44,819 bases of DNA from Actinomyces sp. Its GTDB lineage: Bacteria; Actinomycetota; Actinomycetes; Actinomycetales; Actinomycetaceae. This document shows positions 11,692 through 22,789 of the stretch, in pieces. The position numbers and the translations under genes are program-made. The stretch lies in the NCBI RefSeq assembly GCF_030524025.1, contig NZ_JAUNHI010000020.1, positions 1 to 44,819 on the forward strand. The letters run 5' to 3'. Every line of letters begins with the position of its first letter. Positions within the stretch are counted from its first letter, which is position 1. Under the pieces are notes generated by a model. It searched no databases and was not told the DNA's origin. It saw only the letters and a list, made by a program, of their open reading frames with translations.

Positions 11692-11764
11692 GCGGATGTG
11701 GCTCAGTTGGTAGAGCATCACCTTGCCAAGGTGAGGGTCGCGGGTTCGAGTCCCGTCATCCGCT
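11692..11764 (+). tRNA. tRNA-Gly (anticodon GCC)
   Basis: The 73-base cloverleaf has acceptor GCGGATG/CATCCGC, anticodon stem TCACC/GGTGA with loop TTGCCAA, and a GGGTTCGAGTCCC T-arm. Anticodon GCC reads glycine GGC. It is first of three tRNAs on this strand. Confidence 0.95.
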
Positions 11765-11797
11765 CCGAGGAGCCGGGAGCAGCCCCAGCATCTCACT

Positions 11798-11868
11798 GGT
11801 GGGTTGGCCGAGAGGTTAGGCACCGGCCTGCAAAGCCGTTGACACCGGTTCGAATCCGGTACCCACCT
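11798..11868 (+). tRNA. tRNA-Cys (anticodon GCA)
   Basis: The 71-base cloverleaf has acceptor GGTGGGT/ACCCACC and anticodon loop CTGCAAA. Anticodon GCA reads cysteine. The T-arm is CCGGTTCGAATCCGG. Confidence 0.95.
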
Positions 11869-11869
11869 C

Positions 11870-11941
11870 GGGCGATTGGCGCAGCGGTAGCGCGCTTCCC
11901 TGACACGGAAGAGGTCACTGGTTCGATCCCAGTATCGCCCA
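11870..11941 (+). tRNA. tRNA-Val (anticodon GAC)
   Basis: The cloverleaf has acceptor GGGCGAT/ATCGCCC, anticodon stem CTTCC/GGAAG with loop CTGACAC, and T-arm CTGGTTCGATCCCAG. Anticodon GAC reads valine GUC. It starts one base after tRNA-Cys, so the two are co-transcribed. The bases ACCA follow the acceptor stem (discriminator A and an encoded CCA). Confidence 0.95.
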
Positions 11942-11983
11942 CCAGCGCGGGTGTGCCCGCGCCACCTCCCCGGGCCTCGGCCC

Positions 11984-12853
11984 TTAGCGCTGGGCCGGGT
12001 CGATCAGCCCCAGACGCCCGAAGGCCATAGCCAGGCCGTCGTCCTCTACCGCACCGGTCACGAAGTCGGCCGCCGCCTTGACCTCGGCCGAGGCGTTGCC
12101 CATCGCCACACCGACCCCACTGCGGCGCAGCATGCCGATGTCGACCGCCGCGTCCCCCAGGCAGACCGTGTCCTCCAGCCCGGTCCCCAGGTGAGCGGCG
12201 AGCACCTCCAGGGCGTGCTCCTTGGACACCCCGGGCACGCCGACGTCGCCGAACAGCGCCTCGTGCCCCCGTCCGCCCCACGACCCGTGGCGCAGGTGGG
12301 GGAAGGCCTCCCGGGCAGCCTCCAGGTCCGCCGGCCCCGAGAACGCATAGCTGATCTTGTTGACGTCCGTACGCACAAGGTCATCGGTGTCGATCAGCCC
12401 GTGGAGGACCGTGTCGACGTCCTGCGGCCCCAGGTCGGGCGCGACGCCGTCGCCCCCGGCCATGTAGGCCCTGATGGCGGGAAGCGCCGCCCGCCGGAAG
12501 CCGGGGGAGGGGTACAGCCCCGAGTTGGCCTCGAGGTAGAAGGCCAGCCCCCGGCCTGTCAGCCAGTCCACAAGCGCGGCGCAGTCCTGTGCGCCCAGGC
12601 TCCGGTGCATGACGACGGCGCCCTCGTGCTCGACATAGGCGCCGTTGGCGCAGACCATGCCGTCGAAGCCGATACCGGCGATCGACTGCGGCATCTCGGC
12701 CTTCGAGCGTCCCGTGGCGGGGTAGACCCGGTGGCCCCGACGGCGCGCGGCATGGATGGCGGTGACGGCGGAGTCGGGCAGCTCGTTGGTGTAGGTGACC
12801 AGAGTGCCGTCGACGTCGACCAGGACGACTCGAGGACGCGAGACGGGACTCAT
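11984..12853 (-). CDS. HAD-superfamily phosphatase, Cof type
   Basis: The 289-residue protein is a Cof-like haloacid dehalogenase hydrolase; such enzymes remove phosphate from sugar phosphates or cofactors. Motif I is DVDGTLV near residue 13, with the nucleophile Asp. Motif II is the ATGRS stretch. Motif III is a Lys before the end (VSKEHALEVL), and motif IV is GDAAVDIGML, with the usual GDSxND in the variant form GDAAVD. A C2-type cap lies between motifs II and III. The substrate cannot be told. It converges on the tRNA cluster and is read away from uvrC from its own leaderless promoter. Confidence 0.85.
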   Translation of the reverse strand: MSPVSRPRVVLVDVDGTLVTYTNELPDSAVTAIHAARRRGHRVYPATGRSKAEMPQSIAGIGFDGMVCANGAYVEHEGAVVMHRSLGAQDCAALVDWLTGRGLAFYLEANSGLYPSPGFRRAALPAIRAYMAGGDGVAPDLGPQDVDTVLHGLIDTDDLVRTDVNKISYAFSGPADLEAAREAFPHLRHGSWGGRGHEALFGDVGVPGVSKEHALEVLAAHLGTGLEDTVCLGDAAVDIGMLRRSGVGVAMGNASAEVKAAADFVTGAVEDDGLAMAFGRLGLIDPAQR

Positions 12854-12859
12854 GGGACG

Positions 12860-12865
12860 ACCCTA
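12860..12865 (-). promoter_or_regulatory. -10 box, leaderless promoter of the HAD gene
   Basis: TAGGGT on the minus strand, then 6 bases and the ATG, with no ribosome site. Confidence 0.45.
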
Positions 12866-13003
12866 GATGACTCAGTCCCAGGGGTGGGGGACACGGGCCG
12901 GGGTCACCAGTCCAGGACCCTCCCCCTCGGCCAGGGGACGGGGCTGGGGCGCGGACTCGCCCACCGATCCCGGGACCCACCGGCTCTCTTGGGATCGATT
13001 ATC

Positions 13004-13009
13004 TAGGCT
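13004..13009 (+). promoter_or_regulatory. -10 box, leaderless promoter of uvrC
   Basis: TAGGCT followed by 7 bases and ATG 13017. The start codon is near the probable first base of the message; no ribosome site is present. Confidence 0.55.
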
Positions 13010-13016
13010 GTCGCCC

Positions 13017-15173
13017 ATGGCCGACCCCTCGACGTACCGCCCCGCCCCCGGCGAGATCCCGACGTCTCCCGGGGTCTACCGCTTCTTGGACCCCGAGGGC
13101 CGGGTCATCTACGTCGGCAAGGCCAAGAACCTGCGCGCCCGCCTGTCGTCCTACTTCCAGGACGTCGCCGCGCTGCACCCCCGCACCCAGACGATGGTGA
13201 CGACCGCCTGCGCCGTGGAGTGGACGGTCGTGTCCACCGAGGTCGAGTCCCTGGCGCTCGAGTACTCCTGGATCAAGGAGTTCAACCCCCGCTTCAACGT
13301 CATGTACAAGGACGACAAGTCCTACCCCTACCTGGCGGTCACCATGGGGGAGGAGTTCCCGCGCGCCCAGGTGGTGCGCGGGGCCCGCAGGCCCGGCACC
13401 CGCTACTTCGGCCCCTTCGTCCAGGCGTGGTCGATCCGCGAGACCCTCGACCACCTGCTGCGCGTCTTCCCCATCCGCTCCTGCTCCCCGGGTGTCTTCC
13501 GGCGGGCCGCCGCCTCGGGCAGACCCTGCCTGCTGGGCTACATCGACAAGTGCTCGGCGCCCTGCGTGGGCCGGATCGACCGGGCCGCCCACCGCGAGCT
13601 GGCCGAGGACTTCTGCGCCTTCATGGCCGGGCGCACCGGCCCCTACCTGCATGACCTGGAGACCCGGATGCAGGCGGCCTCCCAGCAGCTGGAGTTCGAA
13701 CGCGCCGCCCGCTTGCGTGACGACGCCGAGGCGCTGCGCAAGGTCATCGAGCGCAACGCCGTCGTCCTGCCCGACGCCACCGACGCCGACGTCTTCGCCC
13801 TGGCCTGGGACGAGCTGACGGCAGCCGTCCAGGTCTTCCACGTCCGCGGAGGCAGGGTGCGCGGCCAGCGGGGGTGGGTCATCGACCTCATCGAGGACGC
13901 CACCCAGGCCGAGCTCATCGAGCGGCTCCTCCACCAGGTCTACGCCGAGCTGCCCGACCCCGCCGACGACCACCGGACCGCCGGAGGCCACGACGCCCCC
14001 CGCTCTGGCCCGACCACGTCCCTGGGCGTGGGCGGGCGCGCGCCATCCAGCCCGGCCCAACGCTCCGGTCCCAGCGGGGCCCGGTTGCCGCGCGAGGGCG
14101 AGACCGGGGCCACCAGCGTCGACGACGTCGTCCATACCGCCACGACGGCGGTGCCCCGCGAAGTCCTCGTGCCGGTCCTGCCCGAGGACGCGGCGGCCGT
14201 CCAGGACTGGCTGACCGGGCTGCGCGGGGCGCGCGTCGAGCTGCGGGTCCCGCGGCGCGGCGACAAGGCCGCGCTCATGGACACGGTGCGCCGCAATGCC
14301 GAGGAGGCGCTGCGCCTGCACCGCACGCGCCGGGCGAGCGACCTCACCCAACGCTCGGCGGCACTCGAGGAGTTGGCCGAGGCGCTCGATCTGCCTGAGC
14401 CCCCCTTGCGCCTGGAGTGCTTCGACATCTCCCACACCCAGGGCGCCCACCAGGTCGGCTCCATGGTCGTCTTCGAGGACGGAGCCCCGCGCAAGTCGGA
14501 CTACCGCCACTTCGTCGTGCGTGGCCCGCAGGGTACGGGCGCCGCCGACGACACCGCCGCCATGCGTGAGGTCCTCCAACGGCGCCTCCGACGGCTCCCG
14601 GCCGATCCGGGGGCGGCCGCCGGCGCGGATGCCGGGACCGAGGGCGCCCAGGAGGAGGTGGGCCAGGAGGACCTCATCGTCTCGGGGCCGGTCGACCCGG
14701 CCACCGGCAGGGCTCGTCGCTTCGCCTACGCCCCCGGCCTCATCGTCGTCGACGGCGGCCTGCCCCAGGTGGGCGTCGCCCGCTCGGTCATGGACGAGCT
14801 GGGAATAGACATCCCGGTGGTGGGGCTAGCCAAACGGCTGGAAGAGGTGTGGGTCCCCGGCGAGGAGTTCCCCGTCGTGCTGCCCCGGGGCTCGGCGGCC
14901 CTCTACCTCCTCCAGCACCTGCGTGACGAGTCCCACCGCTTCGCCATCTCCCACCACCGGTCCCGCCGCTCCAAGGGCATGACCCGCTCGGCCCTCGACG
15001 ACGTCCCCGGGCTGGGGCCCGCGCGCCAGGCGGCGCTGCTCAAGGCCTTCGGCTCGGTCAAGCGCCTGCGCGCCGCCACCGTCGAGGAGATCGCGACCGT
15101 CAAGGGGATCGGCCCGGCCCTCGCCGCGACCGTCGTCGCACACCTCAGCCCGGGCGCCGACCCGCCCGCCTGA
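13017..15173 (+). CDS. uvrC: excinuclease ABC subunit C
   Basis: UvrC makes both incisions around a lesion during nucleotide excision repair. In the 718-residue protein one sees the GIY-YIG nuclease ([21 protein letters not shown], about 19-40), a UVR helix pair ([18 protein letters not shown]) that meets UvrB, the RNase H-like nuclease with CFDISHTQG, and C-terminal helix-hairpin-helix pairs ([17 protein letters not shown] and [12 protein letters not shown]). A low-complexity insert of about 60 residues lies near 320-380, and a second acidic one near 535-560; both are absent from compact UvrC proteins. The ATG at 13017 follows the leaderless promoter; longer frames upstream are not UvrC-like. 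Confidence 0.96.
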   Translation: MADPSTYRPAPGEIPTSPGVYRFLDPEGRVIYVGKAKNLRARLSSYFQDVAALHPRTQTMVTTACAVEWTVVSTEVESLALEYSWIKEFNPRFNVMYKDDKSYPYLAVTMGEEFPRAQVVRGARRPGTRYFGPFVQAWSIRETLDHLLRVFPIRSCSPGVFRRAAASGRPCLLGYIDKCSAPCVGRIDRAAHRELAEDFCAFMAGRTGPYLHDLETRMQAASQQLEFERAARLRDDAEALRKVIERNAVVLPDATDADVFALAWDELTAAVQVFHVRGGRVRGQRGWVIDLIEDATQAELIERLLHQVYAELPDPADDHRTAGGHDAPRSGPTTSLGVGGRAPSSPAQRSGPSGARLPREGETGATSVDDVVHTATTAVPREVLVPVLPEDAAAVQDWLTGLRGARVELRVPRRGDKAALMDTVRRNAEEALRLHRTRRASDLTQRSAALEELAEALDLPEPPLRLECFDISHTQGAHQVGSMVVFEDGAPRKSDYRHFVVRGPQGTGAADDTAAMREVLQRRLRRLPADPGAAAGADAGTEGAQEEVGQEDLIVSGPVDPATGRARRFAYAPGLIVVDGGLPQVGVARSVMDELGIDIPVVGLAKRLEEVWVPGEEFPVVLPRGSAALYLLQHLRDESHRFAISHHRSRRSKGMTRSALDDVPGLGPARQAALLKAFGSVKRLRAATVEEIATVKGIGPALAATVVAHLSPGADPPA

Positions 15174-15220
15174 GCCCGCAGCCCGTGGGCCAACGGCGCC
15201 CGGCCAGGCAGCTGGGGTGT

Positions 15221-15226
15221 CACAAT
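15221..15226 (+). promoter_or_regulatory. -10 box before the antiterminator gene
   Basis: CACAAT, 6 bases before GTG 15233. It has the same spacing as the other [16 protein letters not shown] but a weaker box. Confidence 0.35.
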
Positions 15227-15232
15227 CGGCCA

Positions 15233-16075
15233 GTGACGATCCTGCGGGTGTTCAACAACAACGTGGTGCTGGCGCGCGATGAGCTGGGCCGTGAGGCGGT
15301 CCTGACCGGCAGGGGCATCGGCTTCGGTGCCCGCCCCGGGCAGCGCGTCGACACCGCGCTGATCGCCCGCCGCTACGTTCTGGCCCAGCAGGCCGAGAGC
15401 CTGGGCGAGGTGCTGGCCGGCATCCCCCTGGCGCGCATCGCGCTGATCGAACGGGTCTTCCTGGCCGCGGCCCGCGAGCTGGGAGGGCGCGTCCCCGCCT
15501 CGACGATCGTCGCGGTCATCGACCACGTCAGCCAGGCCATGGAGCGGGTGAGCCAGGGGGCGAACATGGATTACCCCCTGCGGGCGGAGGTCGCCCACCT
15601 CCACCCCGAGGAGCTGGTCCTGGCCGAGCGCATGGTCGACGAGCTCAACGCTGCCCAGGACATCCAGCTTCCTGCGGGGGAGGCCTACGCCTTGGCCCTC
15701 CACCTGTTCACCGCCGCCGTGGGGGCCGCCTCGACCCGCGAGGCGGTGGCTCAGTCCCGGCTCATCCGCCAGGTCATGGAGCTGCTGTCCTCGGCCTACG
15801 GGCCGGGCTTCGACACCGGCTCGGTCAACGCGGCGCGCTTCGCCACCCACCTGCGCTACTTCCTGGCCCGGGCCCGCACCGCCCAGGTCGAGGACGGCAC
15901 CGCATCGGTCATCGCCGGGGCGCTGCGCGAGGACCGGCCGCACGCCTACCAGGTGGCGCTGCGTGTCAAGGGCCTGCTCGAGCTGCGCCTGGGCATCTCG
16001 GTGTCCGACGACGAGCTGGCCTACCTGACCATGCACGTCGCCAGGCTCGAGGCCGGCATCGGCGCGGGAGACTGA
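15233..16075 (+). CDS. BglG/LicT-family transcriptional antiterminator
   Basis: The 280-residue protein matches PTS-controlled RNA-binding antiterminators. The N-terminal CAT domain (about 1-55) has RVFNNNVVLARDE. Two PRD domains follow. PRD1 has IDHVSQAMERV and HPEELVLAERMV. PRD2 has EAYALALHLFTA, THLRYFLARAR and DELAYLTMHVARLE, which include the usual regulatory histidine positions. Such proteins bind a ribonucleic antiterminator hairpin in the leader of sugar-PTS genes and are set by PTS phosphorylation. No PTS gene lies near it; it sits between uvrC and rapZ, so the target must be elsewhere. The GTG at 15233 gives the canonical CAT-domain start. Confidence 0.9.
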   Translation: MTILRVFNNNVVLARDELGREAVLTGRGIGFGARPGQRVDTALIARRYVLAQQAESLGEVLAGIPLARIALIERVFLAAARELGGRVPASTIVAVIDHVSQAMERVSQGANMDYPLRAEVAHLHPEELVLAERMVDELNAAQDIQLPAGEAYALALHLFTAAVGAASTREAVAQSRLIRQVMELLSSAYGPGFDTGSVNAARFATHLRYFLARARTAQVEDGTASVIAGALREDRPHAYQVALRVKGLLELRLGISVSDDELAYLTMHVARLEAGIGAGD

Positions 16076-16139
16076 TGCCGAGCCGCGCCACGGCGCGAGA
16101 TACGCCTGCGGGAGGCCCGGTGCATGCGATGCTTGGCAC

Positions 16140-17120
16140 ATGGACGCTCAGGACAGCCCGCACGACTCCCGGCGCGAGCGCACGCGCATCGCCCTGGAGG
16201 ACACGGTGCCCGAGGGCATCCCGGCCATCGACGAGGCCGCCCCGCAGGTGCCCCCTGCCCAGCGTCCGGAGATGATCATCGTCACCGGCATGTCGGGCGC
16301 CGGCCGGTCTCGGGCGGCGATGGCCCTGGAGGACCTCGACTGGTATGTCGTGGACAACCTGCCCCCGCAGCTGCTGCCCGCGCTGGCCGGCATGATGACG
16401 ACCGTCGGCGCCGGCGTCCACCGCCTGGCCGCGGTCGTGGACGTGCGCAGCCGGGACTTCTTCGCCAGCTTCATGAAGTACCTCGGCGAGTTGCGGGAGA
16501 CCGGCGTGACCGTGCGCGTGATCTTCCTGGACTCCTCGGACGCCTCGCTCATCCGGCGCTTCGAGTCCTCCCGGCGCCCTCACCCCCTGCAGGGCACCGG
16601 CTCGATCCTCGACGGCATCCAGCACGAGCGCACGCTGCTGGCCGGCCTCAAGGCCTCGGCGGACGACGTCATCACGACGACCGACTACTCGGTCCACGAC
16701 CTGGCCCGCCGGGTGCGCGAGCTCGTGGCCACCGAGTCCGACCTCGCCCTGCGCGTGACCGTCATGTCCTTCGGCTTCAAGTACGGCCTGCCCCTGGACG
16801 CCGACCACGTCGTCGACGTGCGCTTCATCCCCAACCCCTACTGGGTCTCCGAGCTGCGCCACCTGACCGGGCGCGACGCCCCCGTGGCCGACTACGTCTT
16901 CCGCCAGGACGGGGCGACGGCCTTCATCGACGGCTACGCCGACCTCATGATCCCGGCGCTGCCGAGCTATGTCGACGAGCTCAAGCCCTATGTCACGATC
17001 GCCGTGGGCTGCACAGGCGGCAAGCACCGGTCGGTGGCCTCCGCCGAGCGCATCTCGGCGCACCTGCGCGCCGCGGGCTTCAAGGTCTCCACCCAGCACC
17101 GGGACCTGGGCCGGGAGTGA
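16140..17120 (+). CDS. rapZ: RapZ/YvcJ-family nucleotide-binding protein
   Basis: The 326-residue protein carries a P-loop (VTGMSGAGRSRAAMALED, about 44-61), LDWYVVDNLPP, and the C-terminal signature GCTGGKHRSVASAERI. RapZ proteins bind nucleotides and, in enterobacteria, control glucosamine-6-phosphate synthase through small RNAs; in Gram-positive species the neighbour YvcK is linked to the same carbon/peptidoglycan control. The ATG at 16140 lies 64 bases after the antiterminator. It is followed by yvcK and whiA in the order conserved in many actinobacteria and firmicutes, so the three are probably one transcript. Confidence 0.95.
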   Translation: MDAQDSPHDSRRERTRIALEDTVPEGIPAIDEAAPQVPPAQRPEMIIVTGMSGAGRSRAAMALEDLDWYVVDNLPPQLLPALAGMMTTVGAGVHRLAAVVDVRSRDFFASFMKYLGELRETGVTVRVIFLDSSDASLIRRFESSRRPHPLQGTGSILDGIQHERTLLAGLKASADDVITTTDYSVHDLARRVRELVATESDLALRVTVMSFGFKYGLPLDADHVVDVRFIPNPYWVSELRHLTGRDAPVADYVFRQDGATAFIDGYADLMIPALPSYVDELKPYVTIAVGCTGGKHRSVASAERISAHLRAAGFKVSTQHRDLGRE

Positions 17121-17167
17121 GGCGCCATGGCACGGGCGAAGAACGAACGACGGAGGGCGATGCACCG

Positions 17168-18199
17168 ATGAGCAACCACGCCACCATCGACTCCTCGGGC
17201 TGGCCGCGTCGCGGGGCGGAGGGTCCCGCCGTCGTCGCCCTCGGAGGGGGGCACGGCCTGTCGGCGACGCTGCGGGCGCTGCGTCACGTCTCCCACCGGT
17301 TGACCGCCGTGGTCACCGTCGCCGACGACGGCGGCTCCTCGGGCCGGTTGCGCGACGAGTTCGGCTGTCTGCCCCCCGGTGACCTGCGCATGGCCCTGGC
17401 CGCGCTGACCGACGACTCCGAGTGGGGTCTGACCTGGCGCGATGTTCTTCAGCACCGCTTCGCCGGTGCCGGGGAGCTCGATAACCACGCCCTGGGCAAC
17501 CTGCTCATCCTGGCGCTGTGGCAGCTGCTCGACGACGAGGTCGCCGGGCTGGCCTGGGTCGGGCGGCTGCTGGGCATCCACGGACGGGTCGTGCCGATGA
17601 GCGCCTCCCCGCTGGTCATCGAGGCCGATATCGTCAACGGCACGGACCGTCGGCGCGTGTCGGGCCAAGTCGCCGTGGCCACGACCCGGGGCAGGATGGA
17701 GAACGTGGGCGTGGTCCCCGCTGACGCCGACGCCCACCCCGAGGCGGTGCGGGCCATCGACGAGGCCGACTGGGTGGTCCTGGGGCCTGGCTCCTGGTAC
17801 ACCTCCGTCCTGCCGCACCTCATCCTGCCGGCGATGCACCGCTCGCTGGTCAGCACCCCCGCCCGCAAGGCGGTCGTGCTCAACCTGTCCGAGCAGACCG
17901 GTGAGACCGAGGGGATGAGCGCCGCCGACCACCTGCGGGTTCTGGCCGAGTACGCTCCGGACCTGCGCCTGGACGTCGTCATCGCCGATCCCTCGGCGGT
18001 GGAGGACATCGAGGACCTCCAGGGGGTCGCCCAGGGCCTGGGCGCCGTGCTCGTCCTGCGCCAGGTGCGCACGAGCGAGACCCTGTGCCACCACGACCCC
18101 CTGCGCCTGGCGGCCGCCTTCCGCGACGCCTTCGACGGGGCCGTCGGCGATGTCGGGGACACCCGGCCCGCACACGACGAGCACCCCGCCCGACCCTGA
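17168..18199 (+). CDS. yvcK: YvcK/GlmR-family (CofD-like) protein
   Basis: The 343-residue protein opens with the CofD-like fold: [17 protein letters not shown], then [18 protein letters not shown] and [12 protein letters not shown]. The later part has [17 protein letters not shown]. In the family it binds UDP-GlcNAc and helps to balance central carbon flow against cell-wall synthesis. GGAGGG at 17152-17157 marks the ATG at 17168. It lies between rapZ (47 bases) and whiA (25 bases). An UDP-glucose enzyme is encoded 6 kb upstream, but a direct link is not shown by sequence. Confidence 0.93.
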   Translation: MSNHATIDSSGWPRRGAEGPAVVALGGGHGLSATLRALRHVSHRLTAVVTVADDGGSSGRLRDEFGCLPPGDLRMALAALTDDSEWGLTWRDVLQHRFAGAGELDNHALGNLLILALWQLLDDEVAGLAWVGRLLGIHGRVVPMSASPLVIEADIVNGTDRRRVSGQVAVATTRGRMENVGVVPADADAHPEAVRAIDEADWVVLGPGSWYTSVLPHLILPAMHRSLVSTPARKAVVLNLSEQTGETEGMSAADHLRVLAEYAPDLRLDVVIADPSAVEDIEDLQGVAQGLGAVLVLRQVRTSETLCHHDPLRLAAAFRDAFDGAVGDVGDTRPAHDEHPARP

Positions 18200-18224
18200 C
18201 CGACCCAACCCAGGAGCATCTGCC

Positions 18225-19205
18225 ATGTCGCTGACGGTGACCGTCAAGGACGAGCTCGCGCGCGTGACCTCCGACAACGCCGCCCAGAGGCGTGCCGAGG
18301 TCGCCTCCCTGCTGCGCTTCGCCGGAGGCCTCCACATCGTCTCCGGCCGCATCGTCGTCGAGGCCGAGCTCGACCACGGGGGGACGGTTCGCCGCCTCCA
18401 CCGCGACCTCAAGGAGCTGTACAACATGGACCCAGAGGTCCTCGTCGTCCAGGCGGGGTCCCTGCACCGGGGCAGCCGCTACGTCCTGCGCGTGGTCGAC
18501 CGGGGCAAGGACCTGGCCCGCCTGACCGGCCTGGTCGACGGCCGCGGGCGCCCGGTGCGCGGCATGCCCGTGGCGGTGGTCCAGGGCGGACGCAACGCCG
18601 CCGCGGCCGCCTGGCGGGGCGCCTTCCTGGCCCGCGGCTCCCTGACCGAGCCCGGGCGGTCCTCGGCGCTGGAGGTCACCTGCCCCGGATCGGAGGCGGC
18701 CCTGGCCCTGGTCGGAGCCGCCCGCCGCTTCGACGTCTCAGCCAAGGCGCGCGAGGTCCGCGGGGCCGACCGCGTCGTCGTGCGCGACGGCGAGGCCATC
18801 GGGGTGCTGCTCCACCGCATGGGCGCCCTCGAGGCCTTCGCCGCCTGGGGGGAGCGGCGCTCGCGCCGCGAGACCCGGGGAACGGCCAACCGCCTGGCCA
18901 ACTTCGACGACGCCAACCTGCGCCGCTCTGCCCGTGCGGCCGTCGCCAGCGGGGCCAGGGTCGAGCGCGCCTTCGAGATCCTGGGCGACGACGTCCCCGA
19001 CCACCTCGTCCAGGCCGGACGCCTGCGTGTGGAGCACAAGCAGGCCTCCCTCGAGGAGCTTGGCCAGCTCTCCGACCCCCAGCTGACCAAGGACGCCGTG
19101 GCCGGACGCATCCGCCGCCTGCTGGCTATGGCCGACAAGCGCGCCCACGAGCTGGGTGTGCCCGACACCGAGTCGGTCCTCACCCAGGACATGCTTGACC
19201 TGTGA
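18225..19205 (+). CDS. whiA: sporulation/cell-division regulator WhiA
   Basis: The 326-residue protein starts [14 protein letters not shown], then has a LAGLIDADG-like homing-endonuclease fold without its catalytic residues (GAFLARGSL, where active nucleases have the acidic motif). The end is a helix-turn-helix: [29 protein letters not shown]. WhiA controls cell division and sporulation genes in Streptomyces and is also present in non-sporulating actinobacteria. AGGAG lies 8 bases before the ATG. It follows yvcK closely and ends the rapZ-yvcK-whiA set; gap has its own promoter. Confidence 0.96.
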   Translation: MSLTVTVKDELARVTSDNAAQRRAEVASLLRFAGGLHIVSGRIVVEAELDHGGTVRRLHRDLKELYNMDPEVLVVQAGSLHRGSRYVLRVVDRGKDLARLTGLVDGRGRPVRGMPVAVVQGGRNAAAAAWRGAFLARGSLTEPGRSSALEVTCPGSEAALALVGAARRFDVSAKAREVRGADRVVVRDGEAIGVLLHRMGALEAFAAWGERRSRRETRGTANRLANFDDANLRRSARAAVASGARVERAFEILGDDVPDHLVQAGRLRVEHKQASLEELGQLSDPQLTKDAVAGRIRRLLAMADKRAHELGVPDTESVLTQDMLDL

Positions 19206-19336
19206 GCCCCTGGGCATGGGACGAGGGTCCCGGGCCGGTGTGAAAACGTGCGTCATACACCATCGACGGCCTCACCGGGGCCGGATGTGTTCGCCGCTGG
19301 CGTGCCCGGCCCTCGCATGTGACCGTCGCGTGAGGC

Positions 19337-20455
<1,119 letters not shown>

Positions 20456-20486
20456 GCCGGCTCCCGAGCACGATGCTCCCATGACG

Positions 20487-20522
20487 CTGCGCCCGCGCAC
20501 GCCCCGGCGTGCGCGGGCGCAG
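20487..20522 (+). terminator. strong hairpin between gap and pgk
   Basis: A 17-base perfect stem, CTGCGCCCGCGCACGCC with its complement, is separated by only CC. There is no T run. It may end part of the gap transcripts or protect the gap 3' end, so that gap is made in excess over pgk and tpiA. Confidence 0.65.
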
Positions 20523-20620
20523 TCCGTCAGAGGCGTCGGCCGGCAGCCGCCGCCACCAGCCGGTGCCCGCGCCGGCACGTCCCACCCAGCCACCACCCCC
20601 GACCGATAAGAGGCATTCGT

Positions 20621-21814
20621 ATGAAGACCATCGAGTCCCTGGGCGACCTCAAGGGCAAGCGCGTCCTGGTCCGCTCCGACTTCAACGTCCCGCTGGACGC
20701 CGACAAGAACATCACCGACGACGGCCGCATCCAGGCGGCCCTCCCGACCCTGCGCACCCTGCTCGACGCGGGCGCCAAGGTCGTCATCGTCGCCCACCTG
20801 GGTCGTCCCAAGGGCGAGGTCAACCCCGACTACTCCCTGGCCCCGGTCGCCTCCCGCCTGGCGGAGGTCGCCGGTGTCAGCGTCACGCTGGCCGAGGACA
20901 CCGTCGGCGAGTCCGCCAAGGCCGCCGTGGCGGCCATGGGCGACGGCGAGATCGTCCTGCTGGAGAACGTGCGCTTCAACGCCGCCGAGACCTCCAAGGA
21001 CGACGCCGAGCGCGAGGCCTTCGCCGCCGAGCTGGCCGCCCTGGCCGACGTGTTCGTCTCCGACGGCTTCGGTGTGGTCCACCGCAAGCAGGCCTCGGTC
21101 TACGACGTCGCCAAGATCCTGCCCTCGGCCGCCGGCCTGCTCGTGCTCAAGGAGATCGAGTCCCTGGGCCGGGCCATCTCCGACCCCGAGCGCCCCTACA
21201 CCGTCGTGCTGGGCGGCTCAAAGGTCTCCGACAAGCTCGGCGTCATCGCCAACCTCCTGTCCAAGGCCGACCGCCTCATCGTCGGCGGCGGCATGGCCTA
21301 CACCTTCCTCGTGGCCCAGGGCCACGAGGTGGGCACCTCCCTGCTCGAGGCCGACCAGGTCGAGACGGTCAAGGGCTACATCGCCACCGCCAAGGACAAC
21401 GGCGTCGAGCTGCTCCTGCCGGTGGACACCGTCGTCGCCCCCTACTTCGGCGCTGACGCCCCGGCCACGGTCGTGGCCTCCTCGGCCATCCCGGCCGACC
21501 AGATGGGCCTGGACATCGGCCCCGAGACCCGCGAGATCTTCGCCAAGGCGATCGCCGACTCCAAGACGGTCGTGTGGAACGGTCCCGTGGGCGTGTTCGA
21601 GTTCGAGGCCTTCGCCGAGGGCACCAAGGCGGTGGCCAAGGCGATCTCGGAGTCCGACGCGTTCTCCGTCATCGGCGGCGGCGACTCCGCGGCCGCCGTG
21701 CGCACGCTGGGCTTCGACGAGTCCACGTTCTCTCACATCTCCACCGGTGGCGGCGCCTCCCTCGAGCTCCTCGAGGGCAAGGTCCTGCCCGGCATCGCTG
21801 TCCTGGAAGGCTGA
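20621..21814 (+). CDS. pgk: phosphoglycerate kinase
   Basis: Phosphoglycerate kinase makes ATP from 1,3-bisphosphoglycerate. The 397-residue protein has [10 protein letters not shown] near residue 18, [19 protein letters not shown], the hinge region, [12 protein letters not shown], and the nucleotide-binding end [11 protein letters not shown] followed by [17 protein letters not shown] stands upstream of ATG 20621. tpiA follows 7 bases after its stop, so the two are co-transcribed. Confidence 0.97.
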   Translation: MKTIESLGDLKGKRVLVRSDFNVPLDADKNITDDGRIQAALPTLRTLLDAGAKVVIVAHLGRPKGEVNPDYSLAPVASRLAEVAGVSVTLAEDTVGESAKAAVAAMGDGEIVLLENVRFNAAETSKDDAEREAFAAELAALADVFVSDGFGVVHRKQASVYDVAKILPSAAGLLVLKEIESLGRAISDPERPYTVVLGGSKVSDKLGVIANLLSKADRLIVGGGMAYTFLVAQGHEVGTSLLEADQVETVKGYIATAKDNGVELLLPVDTVVAPYFGADAPATVVASSAIPADQMGLDIGPETREIFAKAIADSKTVVWNGPVGVFEFEAFAEGTKAVAKAISESDAFSVIGGGDSAAAVRTLGFDESTFSHISTGGGASLELLEGKVLPGIAVLEG

Positions 21815-21821
21815 CACACTC

Positions 21822-22601
21822 ATGACCAACCGCATCCCGCTCATGGCGGGCAACTGGAAGATGAACCTCGACCACCTCGAGGCCAACCACCTCGTCCAGG
21901 GCCTGGCCCTGGCGCTCAACGACGCGGGGCACGACTACACCAAGTGCGAGGTCGTCGTTATCCCGCCCTTCACCGACATCCGCACCGTCCAGACGATCGT
22001 CGACGCCGACAACCTCGGCATCAAGTACGGCGCCCAGGACGTCTCGGTCCACGACAACGGCGCCTACACCGGTGAGATCTCCACGGCGATGCTCACCAAG
22101 CTCGGCGTCACCCACGTCGTCATGGGCCACTCCGAGCGCCGCGAGTACCACGGCGAGTCCGACGCCCTCGTGGGGGCCAAGGCCCGCAAGGTCCTCGACG
22201 CCGGCATGACGCCGATCCTGTGCTGCGGCGAGGCCCTCGAGGTCCGCAAGGCCGGCACGCACGTCGAGTTCGTCCTGGCCCAGGTCCGGGCCGCCCTGGA
22301 GGGATGGACCGGCGAGGACGTGGCCAAGATCGTCATCGCCTACGAGCCGATCTGGGCCATCGGCACCGGTGAGACGGCCACCGCCGAGGACGCCCAGGAG
22401 GTCTGCGGTGCGATCCGCGAGGCGCTGCGCGCCGACTACGGCGACGCGACCGCCGACGCGGTCCGGGTCCTGTACGGCGGCTCGGCCAAGCCCGACAACA
22501 TCAAGGAGCTCATGGCTCAGCCCGATGTCGACGGTGCCCTGATCGGCGGGGCCTCCCTCAAGGCGGAGTCCTTCGCCGCGATGGCGGGCTTCTACGCCTG
22601 A
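21822..22601 (+). CDS. tpiA: triosephosphate isomerase
   Basis: Triosephosphate isomerase interconverts dihydroxyacetone phosphate and glyceraldehyde-3-phosphate. The 259-residue barrel shows AGNWKMN with the catalytic Lys, [13 protein letters not shown] with the catalytic His, [15 protein letters not shown] with the catalytic Glu, and the phosphate loop [11 protein letters not shown]. The ATG at 21822 lies just after pgk, with GGAAGG inside the pgk end. A strong terminator follows. Confidence 0.97.
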   Translation: MTNRIPLMAGNWKMNLDHLEANHLVQGLALALNDAGHDYTKCEVVVIPPFTDIRTVQTIVDADNLGIKYGAQDVSVHDNGAYTGEISTAMLTKLGVTHVVMGHSERREYHGESDALVGAKARKVLDAGMTPILCCGEALEVRKAGTHVEFVLAQVRAALEGWTGEDVAKIVIAYEPIWAIGTGETATAEDAQEVCGAIREALRADYGDATADAVRVLYGGSAKPDNIKELMAQPDVDGALIGGASLKAESFAAMAGFYA

Positions 22602-22642
22602 GCCGGCGCACCCGCGCCCTCGGCGCTGCGACGTGATCGAGA

Positions 22643-22684
22643 CCGGGGCCCGGCCACCTCACACAGGAGGCGGCCGGGCCCCGG
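22643..22684 (+). terminator. terminator after tpiA
   Basis: CCGGGGCCCGGCC and GGCCGGGCCCCGG form a 13-base perfect stem; inside it CCTC and GAGG extend the pairing around a 6-base loop. It ends the glycolytic transcript before the secG promoter. Confidence 0.7.
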
Positions 22685-22697
22685 GGCGTTCATCGGG

Positions 22698-22703
22698 TAG
22701 AGT
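22698..22703 (+). promoter_or_regulatory. -10 box before secG
   Basis: TAGAGT, about 87 bases before secG and directly after the tpiA terminator. No clear -35 box. Confidence 0.3.
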
Positions 22704-22789
22704 CCGGGGCGGACGGGGCGCCAGGTCGCCCCATGCCTGACCCCGGGGCGGCCCGGCCGGGGCCGTACGACGACGAAGGGAACGACGGC

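Noticed and set aside
11430-11941. The two tRNA-Val genes as a duplication or attachment repeat
   Set aside because: Their acceptor and T-arms agree because both are tRNA-Val, but the anticodons (CAC, GAC) and D-arms differ, and no mobile gene lies between them.
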